DNA of 64,000 nucleotides. Origin: Amblyomma americanum. Its lineage: Eukaryota > Arthropoda > Arachnida > Ixodida > Ixodidae. Location of the stretch: NCBI RefSeq assembly GCF_052857255.1, contig NC_135497.1:546821531-546885530 (forward strand), read 5' to 3'. Under the pieces are notes generated by a model that saw nothing but the letters and a program-made list of their open reading frames with translations, was not told where the DNA came from and did not search any database. Below are positions 39,806-52,600 of the stretch, piece by piece (positions within the stretch are counted from its first letter, which is position 1; each line of letters starts with the position of its first letter). The translations under genes and the position numbers were made by a program.

Positions 39806-39811
39806 TTTTTT
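39806..39811 (+). repeat. Variable T-run of the monomer, example
   Basis: Each monomer has a T-run after CCGGATTG, of about 6 to 11 bases, sometimes interrupted (GTTTTTTATTTCC near 2922, 4790, 9763, 34215; GTATTTTTTT near 17206, 20927, 37938). Length varies between otherwise near-identical copies, as expected from replication slippage. With the A-run about 70 bp downstream it contributes much of the length variation of the monomer. Confidence 0.85.
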
Positions 39812-39824
39812 CCGAATATATAGC

Positions 39825-39842
39825 TTTCGTTGAACTATAGGA
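39825..39842 (+). other. Partial CENP-B-box-like motif, example copy
   Basis: The sequence here is TTTCGTTGAACTATAGGA. The mammalian CENP-B box is YTTCGTTGGAARCGGGA. The first eight positions match and the A at position 10 matches, but the CGGG core required for CENP-B binding is replaced by ATAGG. The motif occurs once per monomer across the window. Common variants read TTTTGTTG, TTTCATTG or TTTCCTTG, and the first two are CpG transitions. The likeness may be chance, and no binding protein can be inferred from this alone. Confidence 0.3.
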
Positions 39843-42800
39843 ACTTTTTGGAATTCTTTTATTGACATATCTCAAAACAACCCTTCATTTCTGCAAGAAG
39901 AAGAAACACACACGGGTAGGCGGCCCTATAGATACGTGATCTGCCCGCTGGAGTGGGTATATCTCGCATATTGTACATCTGATATTGGTAGCAAAGCCGA
40001 TGTCTATTGGTAAACAAGTTTAAAACGTCCGAGGTGTTCTGAGATATGTCCGATCCGACGAAGCATTCGGTCAGAAAAGATATTTGAAGGCAGTTCGCAG
40101 TGTATACCGGATTGTTTTTTTTCCGAATATATAGCTTTCGTTGAACTATAGGAACTTTTTGGAATTCTTTTATTGACATATCTAAAAAAAGCCCTTCATT
40201 TCTGCAAGAAAAAGAAACACACACGGGTAGGCCGCCCTATAGATATGTGATCTGCCGCTGGAATGGGTATATCTCGCATATTGTACACGTGATATTGGTC
40301 GCAATGCCGATGTCTGTTGGTAAACAAGTTTAAATCGTCCGAGGTGTTCCGAGAGATGTCCGATCCGACGAAGCATTCGGTCAGGAAAGATCTTTGAAGG
40401 CAGTTTGCAGTGTATACCGGATTGTTTTTTTTCCGAATATATAGCTTTCGTTGAACTATAGGTATTTTTGGAATTCTTTTATTGACATATCCCAAAAAAA
40501 CCCTTCATTTCTGCAAGAAAAAGAAACACACACGGGTAGGCGGCCCTATAGATATGTGATCTGCCCGCTTGAGTGGGTATATCTCGCATATTGTACATCT
40601 GATATTGGTCGCAAAGCCGATGTCTATTGGTAAACAAGTTTAAAACGTCCGAGGTGTTCTGAGAGATGTCCGATCCGACGAAGCATTCGGTCAGGAAAGA
40701 TTTTTGAAAGCAGTTCGCAGTGAATACCGGATTGTTTTTTTCCGAATATATAGCTTTCATTGAACTATAGGAACTTTTTGGAATTCTTTTACTGACATAT
40801 CTCAAAAAAACCCTTCATGTCTGCAAGAAAAAGAAACACACACGGGCAGGCGGCCCTATAGATTTGTGATCTGCCCGCTGGAGTGGGTATATCCCGCATA
40901 TTGTACATTTGATATTGGTAGCAAAGCCGATGTCTATTGGTTAACAAGTTTAAAACGTCCGAGGTGTTCTGAGAGATGTCCAATCCGACGAAGCATTCGG
41001 TCAGGAAAAATCTTTGAAGGCAGTTCGCAGTGTATACCGGATTGTTTTTTTTTCGAATATATAGCTTTCGTTGAACTATAGGAACTTTTTGGAATTCTTT
41101 TATTGACATATCTCAAGAAAACCCTTCATTTCTGCAAGAAGAAGAAACACACACGGGTAGGCGGCCCTATAGATACGTGATCTGCCCGCTGGAGTGGGTA
41201 TATCTCGCAAATTGTACATCTGATATTGGTAGCAAAGCCGATGTCTATTGGTAAACAAGTTTAAAATGTCCGAGGTGTTCTGAGATATGTCCGATCCGAA
41301 GAAGCATTCGGTCAGGAAAGATATTTGAAGGCAGTTCGCAGTGTATACCGGATTGTTTTTTTCGAATATATAGCTTTCGTTGAACTATAGGAACTTTTTA
41401 GAATTCTTTTATTGACATATCTAAAAAAACTCTTCATTTCTGCAAGAAAAAGAAACACACACGGGTAGGCCGCCCTATAGATATGTGATCTGCCCGCTGG
41501 AGTGGGTATATCTCGCATATTGTACATCTGATATTGGTCGCAAAGCCAATGTCTATTGGTAAACAAGTTTAAAACGTCCGAGGTGTTCCGAGAGATGTCC
41601 GATCCGACGAAGCATTCGGTCAGGAAAGATCTTTGAAGGCAGTTCGCAGTGTATACCGGATTGTTTTTTTTCCGAATATATAGCTTTCGTTGAACTATAG
41701 GAAGTTTTTGGAATTCTTTTATTGACATATCCCAAAAAAACCCTTCATTTCTGCAAGAAAAAGAAACACACACACGGGTAGGCGGCCCTATAGATATGTG
41801 ATCTGCCCGCTTGAGTGGGTATATCTCGCATATTGTACATCTGATATTGGTCGCAAAGCCGATGTCTATTGGTAAACAAGTTTAAAACGTCCGAGGTGTT
41901 CTGAGAGATGTCCGATCCGACGAAGCATTCGGTCAGGAAAGATATTTGAAAGCAGTTCGCAGTGAATACCGGATTGTTTTTTTCCGAATATATAGCTTTC
42001 ATTGAACTATAGGAACTTTTTGGAATTCTTTTACTGACATATCTCAAAAAAACCCTTCATGTCTGCAAGAAAAAGAAACACACACGGGTAGGCGGCCCTA
42101 TAGATTTGTGATCTGCCCGATCGAGTGGGTATATCCCGCATATTGTACATCTGATATTGGTAGCAAAGCCGATGTCTATTGGTAAACAAGTTTAAAACGT
42201 CCGAGGTGTTCTGAGAGATGTCCAATCCGACGAAGCATTCGGTCAGGAAAAATCTTTGAAGGCAGTTCGCAGTGTATACCGGATTGATTTTTTTTCGAAT
42301 ATATAGCTTTCGTTGAACTATAGGAACTTTTTGGAATTCTTTTATTGACATATCTCAAGAAAACCCTTCATTTCTGCAAGAAGAAGAAACACACACGGGT
42401 AGGCGGCCCTATAGATACGTGATCTGCCCGCTGGAGTGGGTATATCTCGCATATTGTACATCTGATATTGGTAGCAAAGCCGATGTCTATTGGTAAACAA
42501 GTTTAAAACGTCCGAGGTGTTCTGAGATATGTCCGATCCGACGAAGCATTCATTCAGGAAAGATATTTGAAGGCAGTTCGCAGTGTATACCGGATTGTTT
42601 TTTTTTCAAATATATAGCTTTCGTTGAACTATAGGAACTTTTTAGAATTCTTTTATTGACATATCTAAAAAAACCCTTCATTTCTGCAAGAAAAAGAAAC
42701 ACACACGGGTAGGCCGCCCTATAGATATGTGATCTGCCCGCTGGAGTGGGTATATCTCGCATATTGTACATCTGATATTGGTCGCAAAGCCAATGTCTAT

Positions 42801-43039
42801 TGGTAAACAAGTTTAAAACGTCCGAGGTGTTCCGAGAGATGTCCGATCCGACGAAGCATTCGGTCAGGAAAGATCTTTGAAGGCAGTTCGCAGTGTATAC
42901 CGGATTGTTTTTTTTCCGAATATATAGCTTTCGTTGAACTATAGGAAGTTTTTGGAATTCTTTTATTGACATATCCCAAAAAAACCCTTCATTTCTGCAA
43001 GAAAAAGAAACACACACACGGGTAGGCGGCCCTATAGAT

Positions 43040-45229
43040 ATGTGATCTGCCCGCTTGAGTGGGTATATCTCGCATATTGTACATCTGATATTGGTCGCGA
43101 AGCCGATGTCTATTGGCAAACAAGTTTAAAACGTCCGAGGTGTTCTGAGAGATGTCCGATCCGACGAAGCATTCGGTCAGGAAAGATCTTTAAAGGCAGT
43201 TCGCAGTGTATACCGGATTGTTTTTTCCGAATATATAGCTTTTGTTGAACTATAGGTACTTGTTGGAATTCTTTTATTGATGTATCTAAAAAAACCTTCA
43301 TTTCTGCAAGAAAAAGAAACACACATGGGTAGGCGGCCCTATAGATATGTGATCTGCCCGCTGGAGTGGGTATACCTCGCATATTGTACATCTGATATTG
43401 GTCGAAAAGCCGATGTCTATTGGTAAACAAGTTTAAAACTTCCGAGGTGTTCCGAGAGATCTGCGATCCGAAGAAGCATTCGGTCAGGAAAGATCTTTGA
43501 AGGCAGTTCGCAGTGTATACCGGATTGTTTTTTCCGAATATATACCTTTTGTTGAACTATAGGAATTTTTGGAATTCTTTTATTGACAATCTCAAAAAAA
43601 CCCTTCATTTCTGCAAGAAAAAGAAACACACACGGGTAGGCGGCCCTATAGATATGTGATCTGCTCGCTGGAGTGGGTATATCTCGCATATTGTACATCT
43701 GATATTGGTCGCAAAGCCGATGTCTATTGGTAAACAAGTTTAAAAATGTCCGAGGTGTTCTGAGAGATGTCCGATCCGACGAAGCATTCGGTCAGGAAAG
43801 ATCTTTGAAGGCAGTTCGCAGTGTATACCGGATTGTTTTTTCCGAATATATAGCTTTTGTTGAACTACAGGAACTTTATGGAATTCTTTTATTGACATAT
43901 CTCAAAAAAACCCTTCATTTCTGCAAGAAAAAGAAACACACACGGGTAGGCCGCCCTTTAAATATGTGATCTGCCCGCTGGAGTGGGTATATCTCGCATA
44001 TTGTACATCTGATATTGGTCGCAAAGCCAATGTCTATTGGTAAACATGTTTAAAACATCCGAGGTGTTCTGAGAGATGTCCGATCCGACGAAGCATTCGG
44101 TCAGGAAAGATTTTTGAAGGCAGTTTGCAGTGTATACCGGATTGTTTTTTTTCCGAATATATTGCTTTCCTTGAACTATAGGAACTTTTTGGAACTCTTT
44201 TATTGACATATCTAAAAAAACCCTTCATTTCTGCAAGAAAAAGAAACACACACGGGTAGGCGGCCCTATAGATATGTGATCTGTCCGCTGGAGTGGGTAT
44301 ATCTCGCATATTGTACATCTGATATTGGTCGCAAAGCCAATGTCTATTGGTAAACAAGTTTAAAACGTCCGAGGTGTTCCGAGAGATGTCCGATCCGACG
44401 AAGCATTCGGTCAGGAAAGATCTTTGAAGGCAGTTCGCAGTGTATACCGGATTGTTTTTTTTTCCGAATATATAGCTTTCGTTGAACTATAGGAAGTTTT
44501 TGGAATTCTTTTATTGACATATCCCAAAAAAACCCTTCATTTCTGCAAGAAAATGAAACACACACACGGGTAGGCGGCCCTATAGATATGTGATCTGCCC
44601 GCTGGAGTGGGTATATCCCGCATATTGTACATCTGATATTGGTAGCAAAGCCGATGTCTATTGGTAAACAAGTTTAAAACGTCCGAGGTGTTCTGAGAGA
44701 TGTCCAATCCGAGGAAGCACTCGGTCAGGAAAGATTTTTGAAGGCAGTTCGCAGTGTATACCGCATTGTTTTTTTTCCGAATATATAGCTTTCGTTGAAC
44801 TATAGGAACTTTTTGGAATTCTTTTATTGACATATCTCAAAACAACCCTTCATTTCTGCAAGAAGAAGAAACACACACGGGTAGGCGGCCCTATAGATAC
44901 GTGATCTGCCCGCTGGAGTGGGTATATCTCGCATATTGTACATCTGATATTGGTAGCAAAGCCGATGTCTATTGGTAAACAAGTTTAAAACGTCCGAGGT
45001 GTTCTGAGATATGTCCGATCCGACGAAGCATTCGGTCAGAAAAGATATTTGAAGGCAGTTCGCAGTGTATACCGGATTGTTTTTTTTCCGAATATATAGC
45101 TTTCGTTGAACTATAGGAACTTTTTGGAATTCTTTTATTGACATATCTAAAAAAACCCTTCATTTCTGCAAGAAAAAGAAACACACACGGGTAGGCCGCC
45201 CTATAGATATGTGATCTGCCCGATCGAGT
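43040..45229 (+). repeat. Satellite segment assembled from three sources
   Basis: About 43.09-43.75 kb matches 33.15-33.81 kb (offset 9931) with GTACTTGTTGG, TGATGTATC, GATCTGCGATCCGAAG and TGACAATCTC. About 43.73-44.53 kb matches 53.97-54.77 kb (offset about 10242), with CCCTTTAAATATG and a GGAACTC loss of the EcoRI site. About 44.6-45.2 kb matches 39.63-40.23 kb (offset 4965), with CAAAACAACCC and GAGATATGTCC. No gene is present. Confidence 0.85.
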
Positions 45230-47420
45230 GGGTATATCCCGCATATTGTACATCTGATATTGGTAGCAAAGCCGATGTCTATTGGTAAACAAGTTTAAAA
45301 CGTCCGAGGTGTTCTGAGAGATGTCCAATCCGACGAAGCATTCGGTCAGGAAAAATCTTTGAAGGCAGTTCGCAGTGTATACCGGATTGATTTTTTTTCG
45401 AATATATAGCTTTCGTTGAACTATAGGAACTTTTTGGAATTCTTTTATTGACATATCTCAAGAAAACCCTTCATTTCTGCAAGAAGAAGAAACACACACG
45501 GGTAGGCGGCCCTATAGATACGTGATCTGCCCGCTGGAGTGGGTATATCTCGCATATTGTACATCTGATATTGGTAGCAAAGCCGATGTCTATTGGTAAA
45601 CAAGTTTAAAACGTCCGAGGTGTTCTGAGATATGTCCGATCCGACGAAGCATTCGGTCAGGAAAGATATTTGAAGGCAGTTCGCAGTGTATACCGGATTG
45701 TTTTTTTTTTCAAATATATAGCTTTCGTTGAACTATAGGAACTTTTTAGAATTCTTTTATTGACATATCTAAAAAAACCCTTCATTTCTGCAAGAAAAAG
45801 AAACACACACGGGTAGGCCGCCCTATAGATATGTGATCTGCCCGCTGGAGTGGGTATATCTCGCATATTGTACATCTGATATTGGTCGCAAAGCCAATGT
45901 CTATTGGTAAACAAGTTTAAAACGTCCGAGGTGTTCCGAGAGATGTCCGATCCGACGACGCATTCGGTCAGGAAAGATCTTTGAAGGCAGTTCGCAGTGT
46001 ATACCGGATTGTTTTTTTTTCCGAATATATAGCTTTCGTTGAACTATAGGAAGTTTTTGGAATTCTTTTATTGACATATCCCAAAAAAACCCTTCATTTC
46101 TGCAAGAAAAAGAAACACACACACGGGTAGGCGGCCCTATAGATATGTGATCTGCCCGCTTGAGTGGGTATATCTCGCACATTGTACATCTGATATTGGT
46201 CGCGAAGCCGATGTCTATTGGCAAACAAGTTTAAAACGTCCGAGGTGTTCTGAGAGATGTCCGATCCGACGAAGCATTCGGTCAGGAAAGATCTTTAAAG
46301 GCAGTTCGCAGTGTATACCGGATTGTTTTTTCCGAATATATAGCTTTTGTTGAACTATAGGTACTTGTTGGAATTCTTTTATTGATGTATCTAAAAAAAC
46401 CTTCATTTCTGCAAGAAAAAGAAACACACATGGGTAGGCGGCCCTATAGATATGTGATCTGCCCGCTGGAGTGGGTATACCTCGCATATTGTACATCTGA
46501 TATTGGTCGAAAAGCCGATGTCTATTGGTAAACAAGTTTAAAACTTCCGAGGTGTTCCGAGAGATCTGCGATCCGAAGAAGCATTCGGTCAGGAAAGATC
46601 TTTGAAGGCAGTTCGCAGTGTATACCGGATTGTTTTTTCCGAATATATACCTTTTGTTGAACTATAGGAATTTTTGGAATTCTTTTATTGACAATCTCAA
46701 AAAAACCCTTCATTTCTGCAAGAAAAAGAAACACACACGGGTATGCGGCCCTATAGATATGTGATCTGCCTGGTGGAGTGGGTATATCTCGCATATTGTA
46801 CATCTGATATTGGTCGCAAAGCCGATGTCTATTGGTAAACAAGTTTAAAACGTCCGAGGTGTTTTGAGAGATGTCCGATCCGACGAAGCATTCGGTCAGA
46901 AAAGATCTTTGAAGGCCGTTCGCAGTGTACACCAGATTGTTTTTTTCCGAATAAATAGCTTTTGTTGAATAAAGGAACTTTTTGGAATTCTTTTATTGAC
47001 ATATCTAAAAAAAACCTTCATTTCTGCAAGAAAAAGAAACACACACGGGTAGGCGGCCCTATAGATATGTGATCTGCTCGCTGGAGTGGGTATATCTCGC
47101 ATATTGTACATCTGATATTGGTCGCAAAGCCGATGTCTATTGGTAAACAAGTTTAAAAATGTCCGAGGTGTTCTGAGAGATGTCCGATCCGACGAAGCAT
47201 TCGGTCAGGAAAGATCTTTGAAGGCAGTTCGCAGTGTATACCGGATTGTTTTTTCCGAATATATAGCTTTTGTTGAACTACAGGAACTTTATAGAATTCT
47301 TTTATTGACATATCTCAAAAAAACCCTTCATTTCTGCAAGAAAAAGAAACACACACGGGTAGGCCGCCCTTTAAATATGTGATCTGCCCGCTGGAGTGGG
47401 TATATCTCGCATATTGTACA
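45230..47420 (+). repeat. 10-monomer-period copy of 42.1-43.6 kb, then a 5-monomer block
   Basis: From 45.23 to 46.74 kb this repeats 42.12-43.63 kb at an offset of 3103-3105, with CCCGATCGAG, CAAATATATAGC, GCGAAGCC and TGATGTATC. An additional monomer (about 46.74-47.05 kb, GCCTGGTGG and GTACACCAG) then separates it from the monomer matching 43.73 kb, so the offset grows to 3413. The stretch 45.78-47.4 kb is repeated at 52.61-54.23 kb at a constant offset of 6829. Confidence 0.88.
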
Positions 47421-49669
47421 TCTGATATTGGTAGCAAAGCCGATGTCTATTGGTAAACAAGTTTAAAACGTCCGAGGTGTTCTGAGAGATGTCCAATCCG
47501 AGGAAGCACTCGGTCAGGAAAGATTTTTGAAGGCAGTTCGCAGTGTATACCGGATTGTTTTTTTTTCCGAATATATAGCTTTCGTTGAACTATAGGAACT
47601 TTTTGGAATTCTTTTATTGACATATCTAAAAAAAACCCTTCATTTCTGCAAGAAAAAGAAACACACACGGGTAGGCCGCCCTATAGATATGTGATCTGCC
47701 GCTGGAATGGGTATATCTCGCATATTGTACACGTGATATTGGTCGCAAAGCCGATGTCTGTTGGTAAACAAGTTTAAAACGTCCGAGGTGTTCCGAGAGA
47801 TGTCCGATCCGACGAAGCATTCGGTCAGGAAAGATATTTGAAGGCAGTTCGCAGTGTATACCGGATTGTTTTTTTTCGAATATATAGCTTTCGTTGAACT
47901 ATAGGAACTTTTTAGAATTCTTTTATTGACATATCTAAAAAACCTCTTCATTTCTGCAAGAAAAAGAAACACACACGGGTAGGCCGCCCTATAGATATGT
48001 GATCTGCCCGCTGGAGTGGGTATATCTCGCATATTGTACATCTGATATTGGTCGCAAAGCCAATGTCTATTGGTAAACAAGTTTAAAACGTCCGAGGTGT
48101 TCCGAGAGATGTCCGATCCGACGAAGCATTCGGTCAGGAAAGATCTTTGAAGGCAGTTCGCAGTGTATACCGGATTGTTTTTTTTCCGAATATATAGCTT
48201 TCGTTGAACTATAGGAAGTTTTTGGAATTTTTTTATTGACATATCCCAAAAAAACCCTTCATTTCTGCAAGAAAAAGAAACACACACACGGGTAGGCGGC
48301 CCTATAGATATGTGATCTGCCCGCTTGAGTGGGTATATCTCGCATATTGTACATCTGATATTGGTAGCAAAGCCGATGTCTATTGGTAAACAAGTTTAAA
48401 ACGTCCGAGGTGTTCTGAGATATGTCCGATCCGACGAAGCATTCGGTCAGGAAAGATATTTGAAGGCAGTTCGCAGTGTATACCGGATTGTTTTTTTTTT
48501 TCAAATATATAGCTTTCGTTGAACTATAGGAACTTTTTAGAATTCTTTTATTGACATATCTAAAAAAAACCCTTCATTTCTGCAAGAAAAAGAAACACAC
48601 ACGGGTAGGCCGCCCTATAGATATGTGATCTGCCCGCTGGAGTGGGTATATCTCGCATATTGTACATCTGATATTGGTCGCAAAGCCAATGTCTATTGGT
48701 AAACAAGTTTAAAACGTCCGAGGTGTTCCGAGAGATGTCCGATCCGACGAAGCATTCGGTCAGAAAAGATCTTTGAAGGCAGTTCGCAGTGTATACCGGA
48801 TTGTTTTTTTTTCCGAATATATAGCTTTCGTTGAACTATAGGAAGTTTTTGGAATTCTTTTATTGACATATCCCAAAAAAACCCTTCATTTCTGCAAGAA
48901 AAAGAAACACACACACGGGTAGGCGGCCCTATAGATACGTGATCTGCCCGCTGGAGTGGGTATATCTCGCATATTGTACATCTGATATTGGTAGCAAAGC
49001 CGATGTCTATTGGTAAACAAGTTTAAAACGTCCGAGGTGTTCTGAGATATGTCCGATCCGACGAAGCATTCGGTCAGGAAAGATATTTGAAGGCAGTTCG
49101 CAGTGTATACCGGATTGTTTTTTTTTCAAATATATAGCTTTCGTTGAACTATAGGAACTTTTTAGAATTCTTTTATTGACATATCTAAAAAAACCCTTCA
49201 TTTCTGCAAGAAAAAGAAACACACACGGGTAGGCCGCCCTATAGATATGTGATCTGCCCGCTGGAGTGGGTATATCTCGCATATTGTACATCTGATATTG
49301 GTCGCAAAGCCAATGTCTATTGGTAAACAAGTTTAAAACGTCCGAGGTGTTCCGAGAGATGTCCGATCCGACGAAGCATTCGGTCAGAAAAGATCTTTGA
49401 AGGCAGTTCGCAGTGTATACCGGATTGTTTTTTTTTTCCGAATATATAGCTTTCGTTGAACTATAGGAAGTTTTTGGAATTCTTTTATTGACATATCCCA
49501 AAAAAACCCTTCATTTCTGCAAGAAAAAGAAACACACACACGGGTAGGCGGCCCTATAGATATGTGATCTGCCCGCTTGAGTGGGTATATCTCGCATATT
49601 GTACATCTGATATTGGTCGCGAAGCCGATGTCTATTGGCAAACAAGTTTAAAACGTCCGAGGTGTTCTG
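47421..49669 (+). repeat. Satellite segment with internal dimer repeat
   Basis: About 47.60-48.35 kb recurs at 50.09-50.84 kb (offset 2490) and 61.56-62.31 kb, with GATCTGCCGCTGG, GTACACGTG, AAAAAACCTCTTC and a GAATTT loss of the EcoRI site. A pair of monomers at 48.36-48.98 kb (GAGATATGTCC, CAAATATATAGC, then CAGAAAAGATC) is repeated at 48.99-49.6 kb (offset 627) and again at 51.47 kb. No gene is present. Confidence 0.85.
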
Positions 49670-52600
49670 AGAGATGTCCGATCCGACGAAACATTCGGTC
49701 AGGAAAGATCTTTAAAGGCAGTTCGCAGTGTATACCGGATTGTTTTTTCCGAATATATAGCTTTTGTTGAACTATAGGTACTTGTTGGAATTCTTTTATT
49801 GATGTATCTAAAAAAACCTTCATTTCTGCAAGAAAAAGAAACACACATGGGTAGGCGGCCCTATAGATATGTGATCTGCCCGCTGGAGTGGGTATACCTC
49901 GCATATTGTACATCTGATATTGGTCGAAAAGCCGATGTCTATTGGTAAACAAGTTTAAAACGTCCGAGGTGTTCTGAGAGATGTCCAATCCGACGAAGCA
50001 TTCGGTCAGGAAAAATCTTTGAAGGCAGTTCGCAGTGTATACCGGATTGTTTTTTTTCGAATATATAGCTTTCGTTGAACTATAGGAACTTTTTGGAATT
50101 CTTTTATTGACATATCTCAAGAAAACCCTTCATTTCTGCAAGAAAAAGAAACACACACGGGTAGGCCGCCCTATAGATATGTGATCTGCCGCTGGAATGG
50201 GTATATCTCGCATATTGTACACGTGATATTGGTCGCAAAGCCGATGTCTGTTGGTAAACAAGTTTAAAACGTCCGAGGTGTTCCGAGAGATGTCCGATCC
50301 GACGAAGCATTCGGTCAGGAAAGATATTTGAAGGCAGTTCGCAGTGTATACCGGATTGTTTTTTTTCGAATATATAGCTTTCGTTGAACTATAAGAACTT
50401 TTTAGAATTCTTTTATTGACATATCTAAAAAACCTCTTCATTTCTGCAAGAAAAAGAAACACACACGGGTAGGCCGCCCTATAGATATGTGATCTGCCCG
50501 CTGGAGTGGGTATATCTCGCATATTGTACATCTGATATTGGTCGCAAAGCCAATGTCTATTGGTAAACAAGTTTAAAACGTCCGAGGTGTTCCGAGAGAT
50601 GTCCGATCCGACGAAGCATTCGGTCAGGAAAGATCTTTGAAGGCAGTTCGCAGTGTATACCGGATTGTTTTTTTTCCGAATATATAGCTTTCGTTGAACT
50701 ATAGGAAGTTTTTGGAATTTTTTTATTGACATATCCCAAAAAAACCCTTCATTTCTGCAAGAAAAAGAAACACACACACGGGTAGGCGGCCCTATAGATA
50801 TGTGATCTGCCCGCTTGAGTGGGTATATCTCGCATATTGTACATCTGATATTGGTCGCAAAGCCGATGTCTATTGGTAAACAAGTTTAAAACGTCCGAGG
50901 TGTTCTGAGAGATGTCCGATCCGACGAAGCATTCGGTCAGGAAAGATATTTGAAAGCAGTTCGCAGTGAATACCGGATTGTTTTTTTCCGAATATATAGC
51001 TTTCATTGAACTATAGGAACTTTTTGGAATTCTTTTACTGACATATCTCAAAAAAACCCTTCATGTCTGCAAGAAAAAGAAACACACACGGGTAGGCGGC
51101 CCTATAGATTTGTGATCTGCCCGATCGAGTGGGTATATCCCGCATATTGTACATCTGATATTGGTAGCAAAGCCGATGTCTATTGGTAAACAAGTTTAAA
51201 ACGTCCGAGGTGTTCTGAGAGATGTCCAATCCGACGAAGCATTCGGTCAGGAAAAATCTTTGAAGGCAGTTCGCAGTGTATACCGGATTGTTTTTTTCGA
51301 ATATATAGCTTTCGTTGAACTATAGGAACTTTTTGGAATTCTTTTATTGACATATCTCAAGAAAACCCTTCATTTCTGCAAGAAGAAGAAACACACACGG
51401 GTAGGCGGCCCTATAGATTCGTGATCTGCCCGCTGGAGTGGGTATATCTCGCATATTGTACATCTGATATTGGTAGCAAAGCCGATGTCTATTGGTAAAC
51501 AAGTTTAAAACGTCCGAGGTGTTCTGAGATATGTCCGATCCGACGAAGCATTCGGTCAGGAAAGATATTTGAAGGCAGTTCGCAGTGTATACCGGATTGT
51601 TTTTTTTTTCAAATATATAGCTTTCGTTGAACTATAGGAACTTTTTAGAATTCTTTTATTGACATATCTAAAAAAACCCTTCATTTCTGCAAGAAAAAGA
51701 AACACACACGGGTAGGCCGCCCTATAGATATGTGATCTGCCCGCTGGAGTGGGTATATCTCGCATATTGTACATCTGATATTGGTCGCAAAGCCAATGTC
51801 TATTGGTAAACAAGTTTAAAACGTCCGAGGTGTTCCGAGAGATGTCCGATCCGACGAAGCATTCGGTCAGAAAAGATCTTTGAAGGCAGTTCGCAGTGTA
51901 TACCGGATTGTTTTTTTTTCCGAATATATAGCTTTCGTTGAACTATAGGAAGTTTTTGGAATTCTTTTATTGACATATCCCAAAAAAACCCTTCATTTCT
52001 GCAAGAAAAAGAAACACACACACGGGTAGGCGGCCCTATAGATATGTGATCTGCCCGCTTGAGTGGGTATATCTCGCATATTGTACATCTGATATTGGTC
52101 GCGAAGCCGATGTCTATTGGCATACAAGTTTAAAACGTCCGAGGTGTTCTGAGAGATGTCCGATCCGACGAAACATTCGGTCAGGAAAGATCTTTAAAGG
52201 CAGTTCGCAGTGTATACCGGATTGTTTTTTCCGAATATATAGCTTTTGTTGAACCATAGGTACTTGTTGGAATTCTTTTATTGATGTATCTAAAAAAACC
52301 TTCATTTCTGCAAGAAAAAGAAACACACATGGGTAGGCGGCCCTATAGATATGTGATCTGCCCGCTGGAGTGGGTATACCTCGCATATTGTACATCTGAT
52401 ATTGGTCGAAAAGCCGATGTCTATTGGTAAACAAGTTTAAAACGTCCGAGGTGTTCTGAGAGATGTCCAATCCGACGAAGCATTCGGTCAGGAAAAATCT
52501 TTGAAGGCAGTTCGCAGTGTATACCGGATTGTTTTTTTCGAATATATAGCTTTCGTTGAACTATAGGAACTTTTTGGAATTCTTTTATTGACATATCTCA

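Larger units (their letters stand above)
39540..39850 (+). repeat. Representative 311-bp monomer (EcoRI to EcoRI)
   Basis: This unit is given as a reference because it is close to the majority form. It runs from one GAATTC to the next (39540 and 39851). In order it holds an EcoRI site, an A-run (39563-39569), a CA run (39595-39602), a GC-richer stretch with GGCGGCC and GCCCGCTGG, an AT-rich stretch with TGTACATCTGATATTGG, the landmark GTCTATTGGTAAAC, a CpG-rich stretch with TCCGAGG, ATCCGACG and CACTCGG (CATTCGG in most other copies), then GCAGTTCGCAGTGTATACC, a T-run (39806-39811) and TTTCGTTGAACTATAGGA. By hand count it is about 41% GC with 14 CpG. The start point is arbitrary, because a tandem repeat has no intrinsic beginning. 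Confidence 0.93.
38145..43039 (+). repeat. 14-16-monomer tandem duplication, unit 2 (about 4.9 kb)
   Basis: This is the second copy of 33.79-38.14 kb, starting with GAAAACAGTTTGCAG at 38224. It holds the two extra monomers noted for unit 1. The extra one at about 38.81-39.09 kb, together with the monomers that follow, matches 8.46-9.2 kb at a constant offset of 30352, so unit 2 may keep the ancestral order here. The end (about 42.12-43.04 kb) begins a 10-monomer period shared with 45.23-46.15 kb. Confidence 0.9.

Noticed and set aside
47640..48287. A 215-codon minus-strand frame found again at 50130-50777
   Set aside because: It spans two monomers whose lengths happen to keep frame. The second copy is explained by the block duplication at offset 2490, so recurrence is not evidence of selection on a protein.
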